NCBI RefSeq assembly: GCF_019320115.1
Contig: NC_089588.1
Span: forward strand, 113,398,733 to 113,462,732
Direction: 5' to 3'
Length of the DNA stretch: 64,000 nucleotides
DNA from: Miscanthus floridulus
Taxonomy: Eukaryota; Streptophyta; Magnoliopsida; Poales; Poaceae
Within the stretch, counting starts at the first letter, position 1; each line of letters begins with the position of its first letter. Shown here piece after piece: positions 34,301 through 46,547 of this stretch. The notes beneath the pieces are model-generated. The model did no database searches and had not been told where the DNA came from. It saw only the letters and a list, made by a program, of their open reading frames with translations. The position numbers were made by a program, and so were the translations under genes.

Positions 34301-34958
34301 AGGTTCGTTGCCACGGCAAACATCGTTGTTCGTTACATGTCAGAAGTGTGGGTCTCCGGTGGGTCGGGTGGACTCAAGAACATGAGAGAAGACATGGCGA
34401 TGTATCCTGGTTCAGGCTATCGAGGCCCTACGTCCAGCAATGGGTAGTTCTTCGTATTCAAGAGCACCCAAATCGAGGCTACAACGAAGGAGAAAGAGAT
34501 TTGGTTGGGGATCGCTCGGTGCTATCCTACGGCTCGTCGGCGATGAGGTTTCTTCCCCAGCGAGATTTGGCACGGGATCGCTCCGGTCGAATCTGTAGTG
34601 GTTTAGGGAAACACTCCTCTCTCTTGCTGAGTTGCCGGGGGAGGAACGCTCGGTTGTTCCTCTCGGTTGCTTGGTGTTCGGCTGAACTCGGATTGCTCAG
34701 CCCCCCTCCTAGCTATGGGTGCCGACCTTCCCCTTATATTTCGAGGAAGGTTGGGTACAAGGTAGTTTGGGGGCTACGGTCTATGGTTTTCGTGCGCCGG
34801 GGTCCAGGAAGGCGCTGCTGCGGTATGGATGGACCTTGACGTTGTCGTGGAGTCAGGGGAGCGCGCGCGCCGCCTGACGTCACTGAGCTCCTGACCGACC
34901 GTCAGGGGCTATCTGCTTCGGTTCGGCCTCCACTAGGTGAGCCTTCTCAAGTTGTCCT
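34301..34958. mobile_element. LTR retrotransposon fragment
   Basis: It contains CCTGGTTCAGGCTATCGAGG followed by CCCTACGTCCAGC, a phrase typical of grass gypsy LTRs; the LTR at 54,784 also has CCCTACGTCCAG. GC-rich downstream sequence has long open frames on the plus strand but no domain. Ends are not defined. Confidence 0.45.
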
Positions 34959-34960
34959 TG

Positions 34961-35100
34961 GCGATGAAGGTGTTTGTGTTAGTGTTTTGTCGTTGCAACT
35001 AAGATGAGGTGAACCTCGATAAAAGGAAATAATGCATATTGTGGTTGTGAGCAGCACTATTCATCATTATGAGAATTATATAGCTCCTCAATTGGTATGT
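34961..35100 (+). repeat. Direct repeat right of the LTR fragment
   Basis: Diverged partner of 34,153-34,300; ATTGTGGTTGTGAGCAGCAC is shared exactly. Confidence 0.65.
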
Positions 35101-35109
35101 TGAGAACTA

Positions 35110-35262
35110 CTCAGATCCCTCCGTTCAAATTTATTAGTCATTTTGATTTTTTTGGTACATCTATTTTGCTATGTATTTAGATATAACGTATGTCTAGATA
35201 CATAGCAAAATGAATGTATCAAAAAAGTTAAAGCAACTTATAATTTGGAATGGAGAAAGGAC
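35110..35262. mobile_element. Stowaway-like MITE
   Basis: The CCCTCCGTTCAAATTTATTAG end pairs imperfectly with CTTATAATTTGGAATGGAG on the right, with inverted TAGATAC...GTATCTAG-like centre words. Confidence 0.6.
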
Positions 35263-35451
35263 TTTTTAGTTGTAGTATCTTTATAGAAAAATAACGAATG
35301 TCAACTTTTATAAACTTGTTTTGAAGAGAAATTTACTAATATGTTTTTGAACGTCTAAATCAATACGTACAAAGTAATTTGGTTGTTTTCATCGTGTTAA
35401 AGAAACTCTACTATAAGAAAACATTGTATGTTATGTTTGGTAGGACTACAA

Positions 35452-36160
35452 CATATCAACAAATTATTCTTTAATTTAAAATTACGATCGTGTTTCTCGC
35501 TCCAACTGCAGAACAAAAAATACTATATGACTTAATTGTGCAATACTACTTGTGTTTAGTGGTGTTACTTGTTTTCACTATTGGACAGGTAAACATAATC
35601 ATCATAAGGTTGGGTAGGCACGGACTATAACAGCTCATTAAATTATTTAATAATGAGATATTTCCGACCATGCTGTCGTGTTTTTAATATGGGACAAGGA
35701 ATGCTCGTAGTGTACAGCTAGCAAGGACGTGGAACATGAGAAACATCTACATTAATGAGCGTCTGATGGAACTTAATGCAAGTGGTCGTAGCTAGCGCTA
35801 ATGTATGAGCATTTCTTGTCCCATCATAAAACATCGTATCTGCGAACTGTTGGTAGCTTGAAGGTGTGGCTATTCTGTCCAGCACCTAACCCTTGCATTG
35901 AACCATGCTCACCCCAGATTACACGTAGGACGCGTTCAGCATGCATTAACATATATACAATGTACACCGAATAAAGAGACATACACTACAAGAAAAAGAT
36001 TTGCAGCAACATCTCCTTTTTTTTAGGGGCGGCTCAATAAAAAAAACACCCTCTACAAATGGTTGCCAAACGAGCCGTCCCTACAAATCCATTTATAGGG
36101 GTTGTTGGTATTATGAGCCGCTCCTAAAAATAGCCCTATTTGTAAGAGCCGGTGAATAAG
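35452..36160. repeat. Host segment, uninterrupted copy
   Basis: The segment starting AGGACTACAACATATCAAC recurs from 56,151 and, after two insertions, through 62,556-63,000. The uninterrupted reads GAGATATTTCCG (about 35,660) and TTTTTAATATGGGAC (about 35,690) are the empty sites for the CACTA and mariner insertions of the second copy. Confidence 0.9.
35984..36160 (+). mobile_element. CACTA left end (AGGGGCGGCTC family)
   Basis: CACTACAAGAAAAAGATTTG is followed by AGGGGCGGCTCAAT and GAGCCGTCCCTACAAAT repeats. The same end is at 62,852. The sequence after about 36,160 diverges between the two copies, and no right end was found. Confidence 0.65.
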
Positions 36161-37380
36161 AAAGGGGAAAGGAGAAAGCGGTGCACTGCCACCACCACGG
36201 CGCGGGGAATGGCCCAGGCCGAGGCGACCCGACGAAGACCGACATGACATGGCGGCACGTGGCACAGTCACACGAGGGAGGACAAGGATCGTGCTGCATT
36301 GTGCTCGCGGGGAGCCTTTAGAGAGTACCTGCTCAGCCTTGTGCTCGCGGCAGCGTGGCCCCGCGACACAGCAAGGCACGTCACGGCGCCGAGAGTAAGG
36401 CGGGGTAGGTGGATTGAGTGGCGAAGAGCGAGCGCTGCTGTGACCGAATGTCAACGGATAAGGGAACCTCCCTGTATGCGCGCGCGGACGGCATTTCGGG
36501 CGACACCAGCTTACCGTAGCCAGCCGCCTAAGCACGACGTGTGCACAGCAGCGAGCCCAATCGTAGATGATGCGCGACCTAAACCCTATGCGTGAGCTGA
36601 GCAACGGTAGCTGCCCGACCGCGGCCTGAGCCCCAGCGCCAGCAGCGCCCCGCCCGCGGTGACCACGAGCCCGAGCCAAGCGGCTACTACCGATGTCCTG
36701 CACGAGTTTTAAAGCGACGCAAAAATTGGTAACGATCACAATTGAGGTTCAACTAATTCCACGACTCTAAAGTTGATCTTATCAGCTATCTAACGGAGCA
36801 ATCCGCACAACAAAAGGGCCACCCGAGAGGAAGATACATGCATGCCAAGATGAGTTCGTCCTCGAAGTTCCGCTCCACGATAGATCGCTGACACAGAATT
36901 TGCAGCGCGTTCTAATGAACTTAGGCATTTTTTTCCTTGATCCACGTGACACTCAACACGACTATAACCTACAACATTCTCGAGTGCTCACATTGGGACA
37001 ACCAATAGTGCTCCAGCATATAAAAATTGCTTAATCATTTTTGTTGGAATTTAATGTTGAAATGGCATTGTCGATTATCGTTACAGACTTAGAAATGACG
37101 AGTCCCGCTTGAACTAAACAACCTTTAGCGCTTTTGCCGTAATTTTTTAAAGGGTCTAAACCTTGATGGATTCAACTAACAATTGCACCATGACCTAGTC
37201 CATACTTCGTACTAACCGGTAGGAGTAAGGTATTTAAGCACTTTTTAACTATTTTGCTCAATATAATTCGCCAAAATTGTACTTTAAATATAAATTCAAG
37301 TGTTTGCCGACTTAACGAAAAGAGCTTATCTTAACATCAAGTTAGATTTTTGAGCCCCCAAAACACTAGTTAACAACATC
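36161..37380. other. No gene assigned
   Basis: A GC-rich part at 36,180-36,700 has open frames on both strands without recognisable domains; it may be CACTA interior. The rest is AT-rich intergenic DNA. Confidence 0.4.
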
Positions 37381-40235
37381 TATTTTCTAAAAGTTAATGT
37401 TGCATTTCCGTCTACTAAACTTGTACTTCAATTTTTATTTAAGTGCTAAATACAAGTTATGTTTTATTCTTGTTTATAGAAATTGCTTTTCGTGCCAAAC
37501 AATTAAAACTACTTTTCTTATTTTCTTGTTAGAATTTTCATTATCGCATTTGATTAAACTAACTAACTATACTTATAGATCTAATTCACAGGCCATAATC
37601 TCAGTGCTTAGCGAGCTCATAACACCAGAGGTGTTACAGGTACGCGCGAGCGTACCCGATGGGTACAGCCCCCGAGCATGCTATCTTTCTGAATTTGTTT
37701 GTCATGCTCTTTGCTAACTACGGCAAGCTGATGTGCATTCAGCTATGCCTAGTATTATTTGCAAAGTGTTGTCCGTCACCTCTGAGCCATCTGAGGAGCA
37801 TATGCTAATTGCTTATGCACTGTTCATCATCGGTATGCAGCCCATTAAACTGATCATGTAGCCCCGGGCAAAACATCTCCCTTTTTCTTGCACTTATTCA
37901 TATACTGTCTGCCCAAGATATTATAAAGCTAAAAAACCTCTTGAAGGTCACATGTCCAAACTGCTCTTGCTGAATGCTGAATCTGCTGCTAGCTCGGAAC
38001 CCCTGCTACGCTGCTATTACTGAATAAACTTATGGGCCAACTCTAATCTCTTATGAGTAGGGCTGCTTTGCTGCCAACCTCTATCTGGGCTCATTTGCTT
38101 ACAAGGATTCACTGCTATGTTCAGAACTTTGCATGCCCTTTAACTGACCAATCATCTATGCAACATTCTAATACATATATGTGCTCATCAGGTGTTCACG
38201 GGCTAAATTGCCGTCATGCTACTGCTAGCTTCAACTGCCACGCTGAGACACTGTGTTTCAGGCATGCTACCCGTAGTCTCGACTTTGACATAATTGGAGC
38301 ATGCTACTCATCATCTCTGAAAGTTTCCATTCCCGTTGTAAATCTGAACCTGTTCAACTCGCTGAACTAGTACAGACTGCCATTGCTCACCATGAAGGGG
38401 GCATGCTAACTGCCTCTGCACTGATGTAGATTCCCATGGAGATCAACACGCGCCCGATTGTAGTAACTAATCTAGTAAGCCCCACCACTGTACTTCCATG
38501 TACTGCTGAAGAAAATGTGATTGTTCTCATGGGCTTACTGTTGCCTTTAAATTGTTCTACTTGCTGCCAACTCGCTATTGGCTACATGGGGTTCCAGGAT
38601 CTTGTTCTTTTTGCTTACAAATAAAGCATGAACTGCACTGCACATTGACAGGGCTGCATCACCTCCGGGGCGCTGCTTTCTTGCCTGCGCTGAACTGCTG
38701 CATGCCATCATCGATCATCACCAGGACCTGTTATTATCATTTGTGTGCTGTAAACAGAGGGCCACTAAGGTTTCCTTACCAGTTGTGCAACGACAGCAAT
38801 CTAAATTGTTCCAGAATTGTTCTCATGCCTTGACTCTCTGTACTTCTATTGCAGCATGGCTTGGCACAATACAAAACAAGTTCTTGGCCCTGCATTTCTA
38901 GCTTCCACAGACTCGTGCATGCATATTCGCTACATTGGCTCCAGGCATTACTTCCTATTCAGCTTAGCTTCCATCATGTACTAGTACCTTCTGTCACTAC
39001 TGCCACATGCCCACATCATGTCTCTGATGTACTACTAAAGCTCAGGCCTTGCATCTACAAAATATCAAACTTGCACTTGCCAACACTGCTACAAGTGACT
39101 TGTTGCTGCCGCTCATCTGTGATCTACTATTGCATATATGCATGTGACATGTACTGCATATTGCTATTTACCTTTCTATCTGAATCTACACCGGCCGAGA
39201 GACAATTGTCCCCCTCATTTTGTTGCGGTCTGCAGATCTTTACTGCCACTCTTACTTGCGATGAAATTGAGGCTCTCTTCCTTTCACCTGCATTCTTATA
39301 TTGCTACTCCCAAATCAAAGTCACAGTACCATAATGTACTATAATGGCTCTTGTCATATGGATTTGTGATCTCCTTTCTCTGTTATAGCTTTTTTTTTTT
39401 GCGCCCTTTCTCTGTTATAGCTAATCATACAATTGCACGACTACAACTACTATAGCACTCAGTTGTGTACCATTCCTGGATGGTAGAGGCTGGAACCCAG
39501 TTTCAGTATCTAAAAAAATCTACTACACTACAGCATGGGCTTCTCTAATTAAGCCTCTTTGTCATTACCCATTAGGCCATTACTCCTGCATTGATGAAAA
39601 CTTCAATCTGGCACATACATTTGCGGCCTCCTCCATCAAAATTCACCAGGAGACCTACTCCTACTCCATACTTCTAATCTAGTCCATGGACCTTAATCTT
39701 GTGACGACAACACCAGCAGCCTAATTTTGATGCAATCAACATTAATGATCTGTCACTGCACGAGAGCATGTGATCTATTGCTTCTCCTCTGCTGATCTGC
39801 ATCTACATATACATCTGCATGCCTACAACTAACACCACGGCAGCCTTCTCTACGACCACGCTCACATACATGATACATCTGCTGCCACCTACTTCTCCAC
39901 ATGCATCGAACACCGTTACCTACAAAATACAAGAACACGGTGCTGCACAGGCTACCGTGGACACCATATGGAGCGGCGGCGGCCATGGCGGCGGCGCCAC
40001 CATCTCCGGCAAAGAGATCTGACGGCACGGGGCAACCAGGGATGCTCCTCTGACGATGTCCTCTCTCACTATGATGTATATGTGTTGGTGGAATAAACTA
40101 GTAGGGCTTTGCCTCTCTCTTTGCACGGTTGCCTGGCATTGCGCGATGGTGGTATGTGTGGCGTGCTGGTGCGGCAGCCTGACGGTTGTGTATACAGATG
40201 GGAACCCTTAACCTGAGATATACAGGTTGTGTATA
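37381..40235. other. Long region without recognisable genes
   Basis: The plus strand is unusually rich in short open frames (for example 38,849-39,334) and in repeated TGCTAC/CATGCTAC words, but no domain, splice-consistent gene or element end can be supported. It could be degenerate transposon DNA. Confidence 0.4.
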
Positions 40236-40245
40236 TTATTTTATA

Positions 40246-41140
40246 TAGTTACTAGGTAAATACACGTGCGTTGCAACTGGAAAACATAATACCATAATAG
40301 CATATGTACGAGCGTGTGTTATATTGTTACCAAAAAAGATACTACAGTCGTGATGTTTGGGACATCAATATACATAAGTCTTCATTGAGGATAGATAATT
40401 AAAATATAACTCAAGTTTTGATGCAAACAGTCAAGTTCATATTGTAAGAACCTAGCTTATTAAGACTAGCTATTGTATCACTTCACGTCTACGCTACGCC
40501 AAAGATACGAGTTGCCTTTCATCCAAACTCCTTCGTTCGTCCCCGGCAAATCCCATTGGCCCTCCTTCTGCGTCGCACGACTGCATGACAGGTTGCGGAG
40601 CTGCAGTGGACTTGCCGCTCTTGTCGATGTGGGCTGCAGAGACGAAGCTAACAAGGAGGCTGCTCTTGCCGTCCTGCCGGCCTGCAGCTGGGTGCAGCCG
40701 CGAAAGGCCACCAGCCTGGAGCTGTCACCTGGAGGGGGTGGAGCGTGGGATCGGGATACCGGTAGAGGTTGCCATCGCTGCCACCAATGGTGCGATGCGG
40801 GCAGCCTCAGTGGGCGGGATGTACGTGCAGGTGGCCACAGGTGTGATCCGATGGAGAGGACAGGCAAGGCGATGCGGGTGGTGTCAGTTTTGCGGGATAA
40901 GGGGAGAGAGAGGAAAAGGAAGTTCAGGTGCAGCCACTTGCCACCAAGGCAGCTAATTCTTTTTGTTCGGTGGTGATTTCTTTTCCTTCGTGACTGCGGT
41001 GATTGCGCGGGGTGATTTCCTTTTCCTTAGTGGTGACCTGATTAAGGGTCATTGATTGATTTTTGGTTTTTCTTTGATCTTTTTATATTAACTAGGCAAC
41101 GTGCCCGTGCGTTGTAACGGGATAAACAAAAAACCACATT
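40246..41140 (+). repeat. Two heads of a common grass repeat (possible Helitron)
   Basis: TTACTAGGTAAATACACGTGCGTTGCAACTGG at about 40,248 (given here in overlapping words: TTACTAGG, CACGTGCGTTGCAACTGG) recurs as AACTAGGCAACGTGCCCGTGCGTTG near 41,090, in part only. The GTGCCCGTGCGTTGCAACGGG phrase recurs in many grass non-autonomous elements often annotated as Helitrons. The element ends (TC, CTRR, hairpin) were not verified. The GC-rich frame between them (40,473-40,976) has no recognisable domain. Confidence 0.25.
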
Positions 41141-42260
41141 AATAAAAGACGAAGCCAAAAGTGTCACATATCTATTTGTGTTTTATCTTTTTGTATAAAA
41201 TTTTAAACCTATAATTTATTTTATGATGACCATAACATCCATGTTGAGAATTAATATAAGTTCATATTGGTAATAATAATATGAATTGTCCTATTAAGTC
41301 TGTATTCAATTAAAATACAACCTTGATAGTTTTTTCTTCTCATGTAAGGTATGAAAATGTTTAGTCGTAAATATATCATAACTTTGATTTTTATATTATC
41401 CATGTGTTGGTGAGTCCCGTGTTTTACTTTGAGGACCCATAAATATATGTAATCCTAATCTCTGCTTAAAGTCGGCAAGGAGTTAGTTGTCGTCGTGTTA
41501 GGGATTGGTTCGTCCATTAATGGTTACGATGGAGACCTCTCTTGATTTTCACACGGTAGCTTTAGTGGTGAATTGCATCGATATATGTGTGCAACTTGGA
41601 GATTCATGTATTTAGATTGGATAATAAACTGCTAAGAATTAGATTTATTTAATTGGACCATCAGCTGACCTTAGGTTCTAATAAAAGTAAATTTTATTCT
41701 TGACGCTGCGCAAGGAAATCGAGCGACGGACGCTGCAGAAGCAAACCGAAACCGTGAAAGTTGGGCTGAAAGGCAGTTGTAATTGGGCTGGACGACAAAC
41801 AGGATAGGAGAAGTCTATTTGAATTAGGATTCCTAATAACTAACCAAACTACCTCAAAAAGCACTGCATATGTCATATAAAGCAGGGGGGGGGGGGGGGG
41901 GGGGGGGGGGGGGGCTATAGACAGACGTGAACAAATTTTCTACATTCACGGCGTTAGTCAGGAGAGCCATTCCAAAAAAAATGGGAAATTTTTTGCCTAT
42001 TTAGTATTATTAGGTATAGAAAAATCAGAAAGAGGTATACGATGTAGGTCCTTAATGGTGACGTGATTAAATTAATTGATTTCCGTTTTTCTTTGATCCT
42101 TTTATATATGAAAACAATCAGAAAGAGGTGTACTTGTGTAAATCGGCCAGGGACAAAATTCTTACGTTGATCCTTTTTTTATATGAAATTTTTTACTATG
42201 GTTGAGAGGAATTTCGACGGCTCATGACGAGCGTTCCGACGGATCCTAACAAAATGATCA
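41141..42260. other. Intergenic AT-rich DNA
   Basis: No gene is seen. It contains the G homopolymer at 41,885-41,914. Confidence 0.45.
41885..41914 (+). repeat. 30-bp poly-G run
   Basis: Thirty consecutive G follow AGCA. It is either a true homopolymer or a sequencing/assembly artefact. Confidence 0.9.
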
Positions 42261-42264
42261 GATC

Positions 42265-42399
42265 CCCCGTTCGGCTTACCTAGAAGCCGGCTTGTTCGGC
42301 TTCTTTTTTCAGCCGGAACAGTGTTTTTCTCTCACAACAATTTAGTCAGAACAGTGTTTTTCAGCCAATTTCAGCCAAGTTTCAGCGAGCCGAACGGGG
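42265..42399. mobile_element. Foldback MITE (CCCCGTTCGGCT ends)
   Basis: CCCCGTTCGGCT at the left and AGCCGAACGGGG at the right are inverted repeats, enclosing two copies of ACAGTGTTTTTC. It is related in its centre to the MITE at 10,647-10,760. Confidence 0.7.
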
Positions 42400-42636
42400 C
42401 TAGTAAAAGCAGAATAATTAATATGTACTTGCAAGCGTAAAAGGCCAGCTAAAGTGGTATTGTATAATCAGATGCTTACTAAGGTCTCGCGTGTTCTTGA
42501 AAAGCCTGCAAACATACGCACGACTAAGAAGGCAGTTGATCTCAGGAAAAGTATATTTAGTAATCAATCTTTATTAGGGCAAGAATATATGTAGTTAATT
42601 GATCCACTCGTGAGCGTCGGCTGTGTGTGTGCGCAG

Positions 42637-42835
42637 ATGTCGAACGTGCTGGGCCTGCTGTTCGGCCTGCCCAGATGGCCCTCTACTTCGTGTACCGGAA
42701 CCCAAGAAGAACGGCGCCATGTCGGAGATGCAGCCGGCGGTGCAGGCCGACGCCGAGAAGGAGCAGCAGCCGCGGCAGGCCCATGCCGACGCAACGAACG
42801 TACAGTGCATGTTCAGAGAGAGGAAGATTGATTAG
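42637..42835 (+). pseudogene. Last exon of a SWEET sugar transporter, frameshifted
   Basis: After a TGTGTGTGCGCAG acceptor the exon reads SNVLGLLFGL, then QMALYFVYRN, then KKNGAMSEMQPAVQADAEKE and a tail ending MFRERKID and TAG at 42,833-42,835. This is the end of transmembrane helix 7 plus the cytosolic tail of a plant SWEET (MtN3/saliva) sugar uniporter; the tail style suggests clade III, which is a guess. The three blocks lie in three different frames, separated by two apparent 1-bp losses (about 42,671 and 42,704). No other SWEET exon is in the window, so it is an isolated, dead fragment. The 2.9-kb tandem duplication starts inside it at 42,783. Confidence 0.8.
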
Positions 42836-43659
42836 GTAGAACAAATCTAGATCGACAAGCGAAAAATGTAAAAGTAGCATAAATTCCCAGCTGAAACTAC
42901 CCGATCGAATATATAGGACGCTGATACGCATTAGGGTGCCACCTAGCCTTGAAGATAATGAAATAAATCAAATCGATCTGGGGCTTCACTGCCCGGAGTG
43001 ATGTTGGTACGGTGCTCGACTTCTTTGGCGTTGACGTGTATATGTAGGATGTGCGTGCGACCGGGCGTATAGCAGCAGTGGGCTACGTACATAAAACAAA
43101 CTTTATCCCAACAAAGTCGATCGGGATTGAATCATGCGTTTGTAATAAGGGTAAAATCATAAAGTAAAAATCTTACATCTTGCATCTCACAGATGATGGA
43201 AGGCTTAGATAAGACGATGTCTAGGTCGAACGGGTAGTATAGAGGGAGAACCTCCTTAAAAAAAAACTCACTTTTTTCTAATGTGAATGTATGATGATGA
43301 TAGATGTACGACGTTATATACCACACAGAGCATATTGAACAATACATAATCCAATTTTTTTTTGGAGTCCTACGGCGAAGCAGGAACAAAAATAAACTCG
43401 CAAAACCTAGCCTCATGCGGTGCAACTGTGCAAGGGCAAATTGGGCCTTTCCAAAATTGTATTAACTCGAGGATCCCTAACTTACCACGACATGCAAAGT
43501 GTTTTTGGCCTGTATTATGCTACTATATTATCGTAATATAAGCGTATAAATGCAGTGCTAGTGAATAAGTGTTCCACGTGTCCGGAGTACGGTGAAAGCG
43601 GTTATCCCTCAACGTGGGGCCATTTGAAGTGACTAGAGAGGCAGATGGCGTTGCCCATA

Positions 43660-43920
43660 CACTACGTGAAAAAAGGTTTGTAGCAACGGCACGAATTTTT
43701 TATAGGGGCGGCCGGCGATGGAGCCGCCCCTACAGTGGCGTGCTGAGGAGCCCAGAGACCAGCCGCCCCTACAAATGGAACAGCAGGGGTGGCTGGTGAT
43801 ACGAGCCGCCCCTAGAAATGGGTCTGATTTGTAGGGGCGGCTCACTCACCAGCCGCCCCTGGTGTTAGTATTTGTAGGGGCGGCTGGTGATTGAACCGCC
43901 CCTACAAATGCCCGACGTAC
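43660..43920 (+). mobile_element. CACTA left end in duplication unit 1
   Basis: CACTACGTGAAAAAAGG is followed by alternating TAGGGGCGGCTGGTGAT and GAGCCGCCCCTA repeats. No right terminus was identified in the unit. Confidence 0.6.
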
Positions 43921-45480
43921 ACCAAACCAAAATATCATCTGCCCTCCTCTCTCTCTTCGTCTCGACTCTTCCTTCCCCTCCCTCTCTCTCTCTCTCTCTC
44001 TCTCCCTCGCTCGTTGTCCCGCACCGCACCCTCCCTCTCCTCCGAGCCCCTCCTCCGTCTCTCCCCCACGCCACCCCTCCCTCTCCCCCACGCGGTGACC
44101 CTCCCTCTCCAGCGGTGGAGCACGGCGTCGCACCCCCCCTCCTCCAGCGCCGGCGTCGCACCCCGCTCCCCCTGTCGCCTCTCGCCGGCGAAGAAGAGGG
44201 AGGAGCCGCGGAAGCGTCGTCGGCGAGCACGCGCCCCCTCCCTTCCTGGCTCCCTCCGCCCGCGCCGTGGGCGAGGCGCGCGCGTCCACCCCGATCCGTT
44301 CCTCCCTCACCGCGAGGAGGCGGAGGAGGATCTGGGAGGGGAGCCAGGTCCGGCGCACCCACCCGCTCTCATCCGCGCCGGCGAGCGCCAAGCGTGCCCC
44401 CACAAGTTGGTGTGCTCCTCTTCCTCGTCTCTCTTTTCCCTTCGAGCTGGCGGCCTAGGATTTCATTTCTATCAATCACGTACTCATCCTAGCTAGGGTT
44501 TCCGGATTTCCATGCGTGAGAATGCGTTCTTTCCCCATCGATTCGCGTGGAATGATTAGGGAATTGGCGTGCCTTGTTCGGGGCTCTGCGAGATAGGTTA
44601 TGGTTCGTTTCTGCCATCAGGGAATGATTAGGGAATTGGCAGCACGCAGTCACCGGAAGACGACCTCAACGCCAACAATGGTGCAGCAGGCCGACAGCCA
44701 CCTCGGGGTGCAGCAGCAAGAAGGCCCGGCCGCCGACCCAAGTCACCGGAGCAACAGACGGCCACCCCCGCCTGCAACTGGCCGACGACCACGCAGATCC
44801 GGCCACCCAGTTGCAGATACCCCCTCCCCCCTAGCCAGCTCCACCATAGAACCAGCCAGAGCAAGAGAGAGAAAGGAGAGGGCGAGGGCAAGCCCCGACC
44901 ACGGCCTTGCAGATCCGGTCGCCGACCACCAGATCTGGCCACCTCCGTGCAGATCTAGTCGTCGAACACGCGGAAGCGGGCAATCCGGGCATGGGGAAGG
45001 CAGAGCCGCACAGACCGGAGCAGGTAAGCAGACACCTGAGGGCCACCCAGAGACAGGAGCAAGCTGCAAAGAGCCCAGGCCATCGCAGACCGAAACCACG
45101 CTGGTGAACACCGGATCCGGCCTCCAAGCCACTGTATCCAGCCATTCCCCGAGCGGCAGATGCCCAACCATCAGCCCCGACGAAGGACAGAGAACGGGAG
45201 GGAGGAGAAGGAACGGAGGGGAGGAGGCATGGGGAGGTTGAGATATGCCTCGCCGCCGCCATTCTTGCCGTCCGCCGATCTCTGGCAGGCAGCTCCGGCG
45301 GCGGCGGAGTCCACGCTTGGGTTGACGGGGGGAGGCGCTCGATGGGTTGCGGAGCCGCCCGAGGCGTCAGAGCAGACAACGCGGGGGGTGGGGGGGGTGT
45401 GGGGGTGTGAATTAAGAGGAATTAAAAGTGTTAACAAAATTCCATGGTAATCAGATAATTACCGTTGGGACCGAACACTA
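43921..45480. other. GC-rich region of unit 1, no gene supported
   Basis: Overlapping long open frames on both strands (for example 43,887-44,492 plus and 43,846-44,403 minus) reflect GC content and have no domain. The CT-rich start and GGGTTTCC context look like a plant gene leader, so this may be a promoter/leader captured by the CACTA element. A CT microsatellite is at 43,979-44,004. Confidence 0.4.
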
Positions 45481-45483
45481 TAA

Positions 45484-45575
45484 GAGCCTTTGGTTCCCAC
45501 CTCCCAAGCAGCCCTCCCAGGCGTCTGTGCAGCCTGGCCGCGGCTCCCAGGCCAGGGCGGCAACCAAACAGGCCC
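45484..45575. mobile_element. Small Tourist-like MITE, unit 1
   Basis: A 92-bp element with ends GAGCCTTTGGTTCCC and GGCAACCAAACAGGCCC (imperfect inverted repeats), flanked by TAA on both sides. Confidence 0.6.
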
Positions 45576-45670
45576 TAAGTCTCTCGATAAGCTTTACACG
45601 CACGAAATACGACACGGTCCGGAACTCAAAGATGAAGCACTCATCAAAGGATAGCCAGCAGCGACCTCAG

Positions 45671-45723
45671 ATGCCGACGCAACGAACGTACAGTGCATGT
45701 TCAGATAGAGGAAGATTGATTAG
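45671..45723 (+). pseudogene. SWEET exon tail, duplicated piece
   Basis: The last 53 bp of the SWEET exon are repeated here by the tandem duplication. A GAG-to-TAG change makes the tail stop early (after CMFR). It has no coding role. Confidence 0.75.
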
Positions 45724-46547
45724 GTAGAACAAATCTAGATCGACAAGCGAAAAATGTAAAAGTAGCATAAATTCCCAGCTGAAACTACCCGATCGAATAT
45801 ATAGGACGCTGATACGCATTAGGGTGCCACCTAGCCTTGAAGATAATGAAATAAATCAAATCGATCTGGGGCTTCACTGCCCGGAGTGATGTTGGTACGG
45901 TGCTCGACTTCTTTGGCGTTGACGTGTGTATGTAGGATGTGCGTGCGACCGGGCGTATAGCAGCAGTGGGCTACGTACATAAAACAAACTTTATCCCAAC
46001 AAAGTCGATCGGGATTGAATCATGCGTTTGTAATAAGGGTAAAATCATAAAGTAAAAATCTTACATCTTGCATCTCACAGATGATGGAAGGCTTAGATAA
46101 GACGATGTCTAGGTCGAACGGGTAGTATAGAGGGAGAACCTCCTTAAAAAAAAACTCACTTTTTTCTAATGTGAATGTATGATGATGATAGATGTACGAC
46201 GTTATATACCACACAGAGCATATTGAACAATACATAATCCAATTTTTTTTTGGAGTCCTACGGCGAAGCAGGAACAAAAATAAACTCGCAAAACCTAGCC
46301 TCATGCGGTGCAACTGTGCAAGGGCAAATTGGGCCTTTCCAAAATTGTATTAACTCGAGGATCCCTAACTTACCACGACATGCAAAGTGTTTTTGGCCTG
46401 TATTATGCTACTATATTATCGTAATATAAGCGTATAAATGCAGTGCTAGTGAATAAGTGTTCCACGTGTCCGGAGTACGGTGAAAGCGGTTATCCCTCAA
46501 CGTGGGGCCATTTGAAGTGACTAGAGAGGCAGATGGCGTTGCCCATA

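Larger units (their letters stand above)
42783..45670. repeat. 2,888-bp tandem duplication, unit 1
   Basis: Near-identical to 45,671-48,562. It starts within the SWEET exon at ATGCCGACGCAACG. Contents are the SWEET tail and 3' flank, a CACTA head (43,660), a GC-rich region with a CT microsatellite, and a small MITE (45,484-45,575). Confidence 0.97.

Noticed and set aside
34045..34839. 264-codon plus-strand frame
   Set aside because: It crosses from host repeat into an LTR fragment with no domain, and is chance openness.
40473..40976. 167-codon frame between two Helitron-like heads
   Set aside because: No recognisable domain, and the opposite strand is equally open.
43846..44496. Long overlapping open frames on both strands in GC-rich DNA (repeated at 46,734-47,386)
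   Set aside because: They exist in several frames at once, have low-complexity composition and no domain. High GC content explains them.
44600..45241. 213-codon plus-strand frame, repeated in unit 2
   Set aside because: Pro/Ser/Arg-rich without a domain. A 1-bp indel between the two otherwise near-identical units changes the frame, so it is not under coding constraint.
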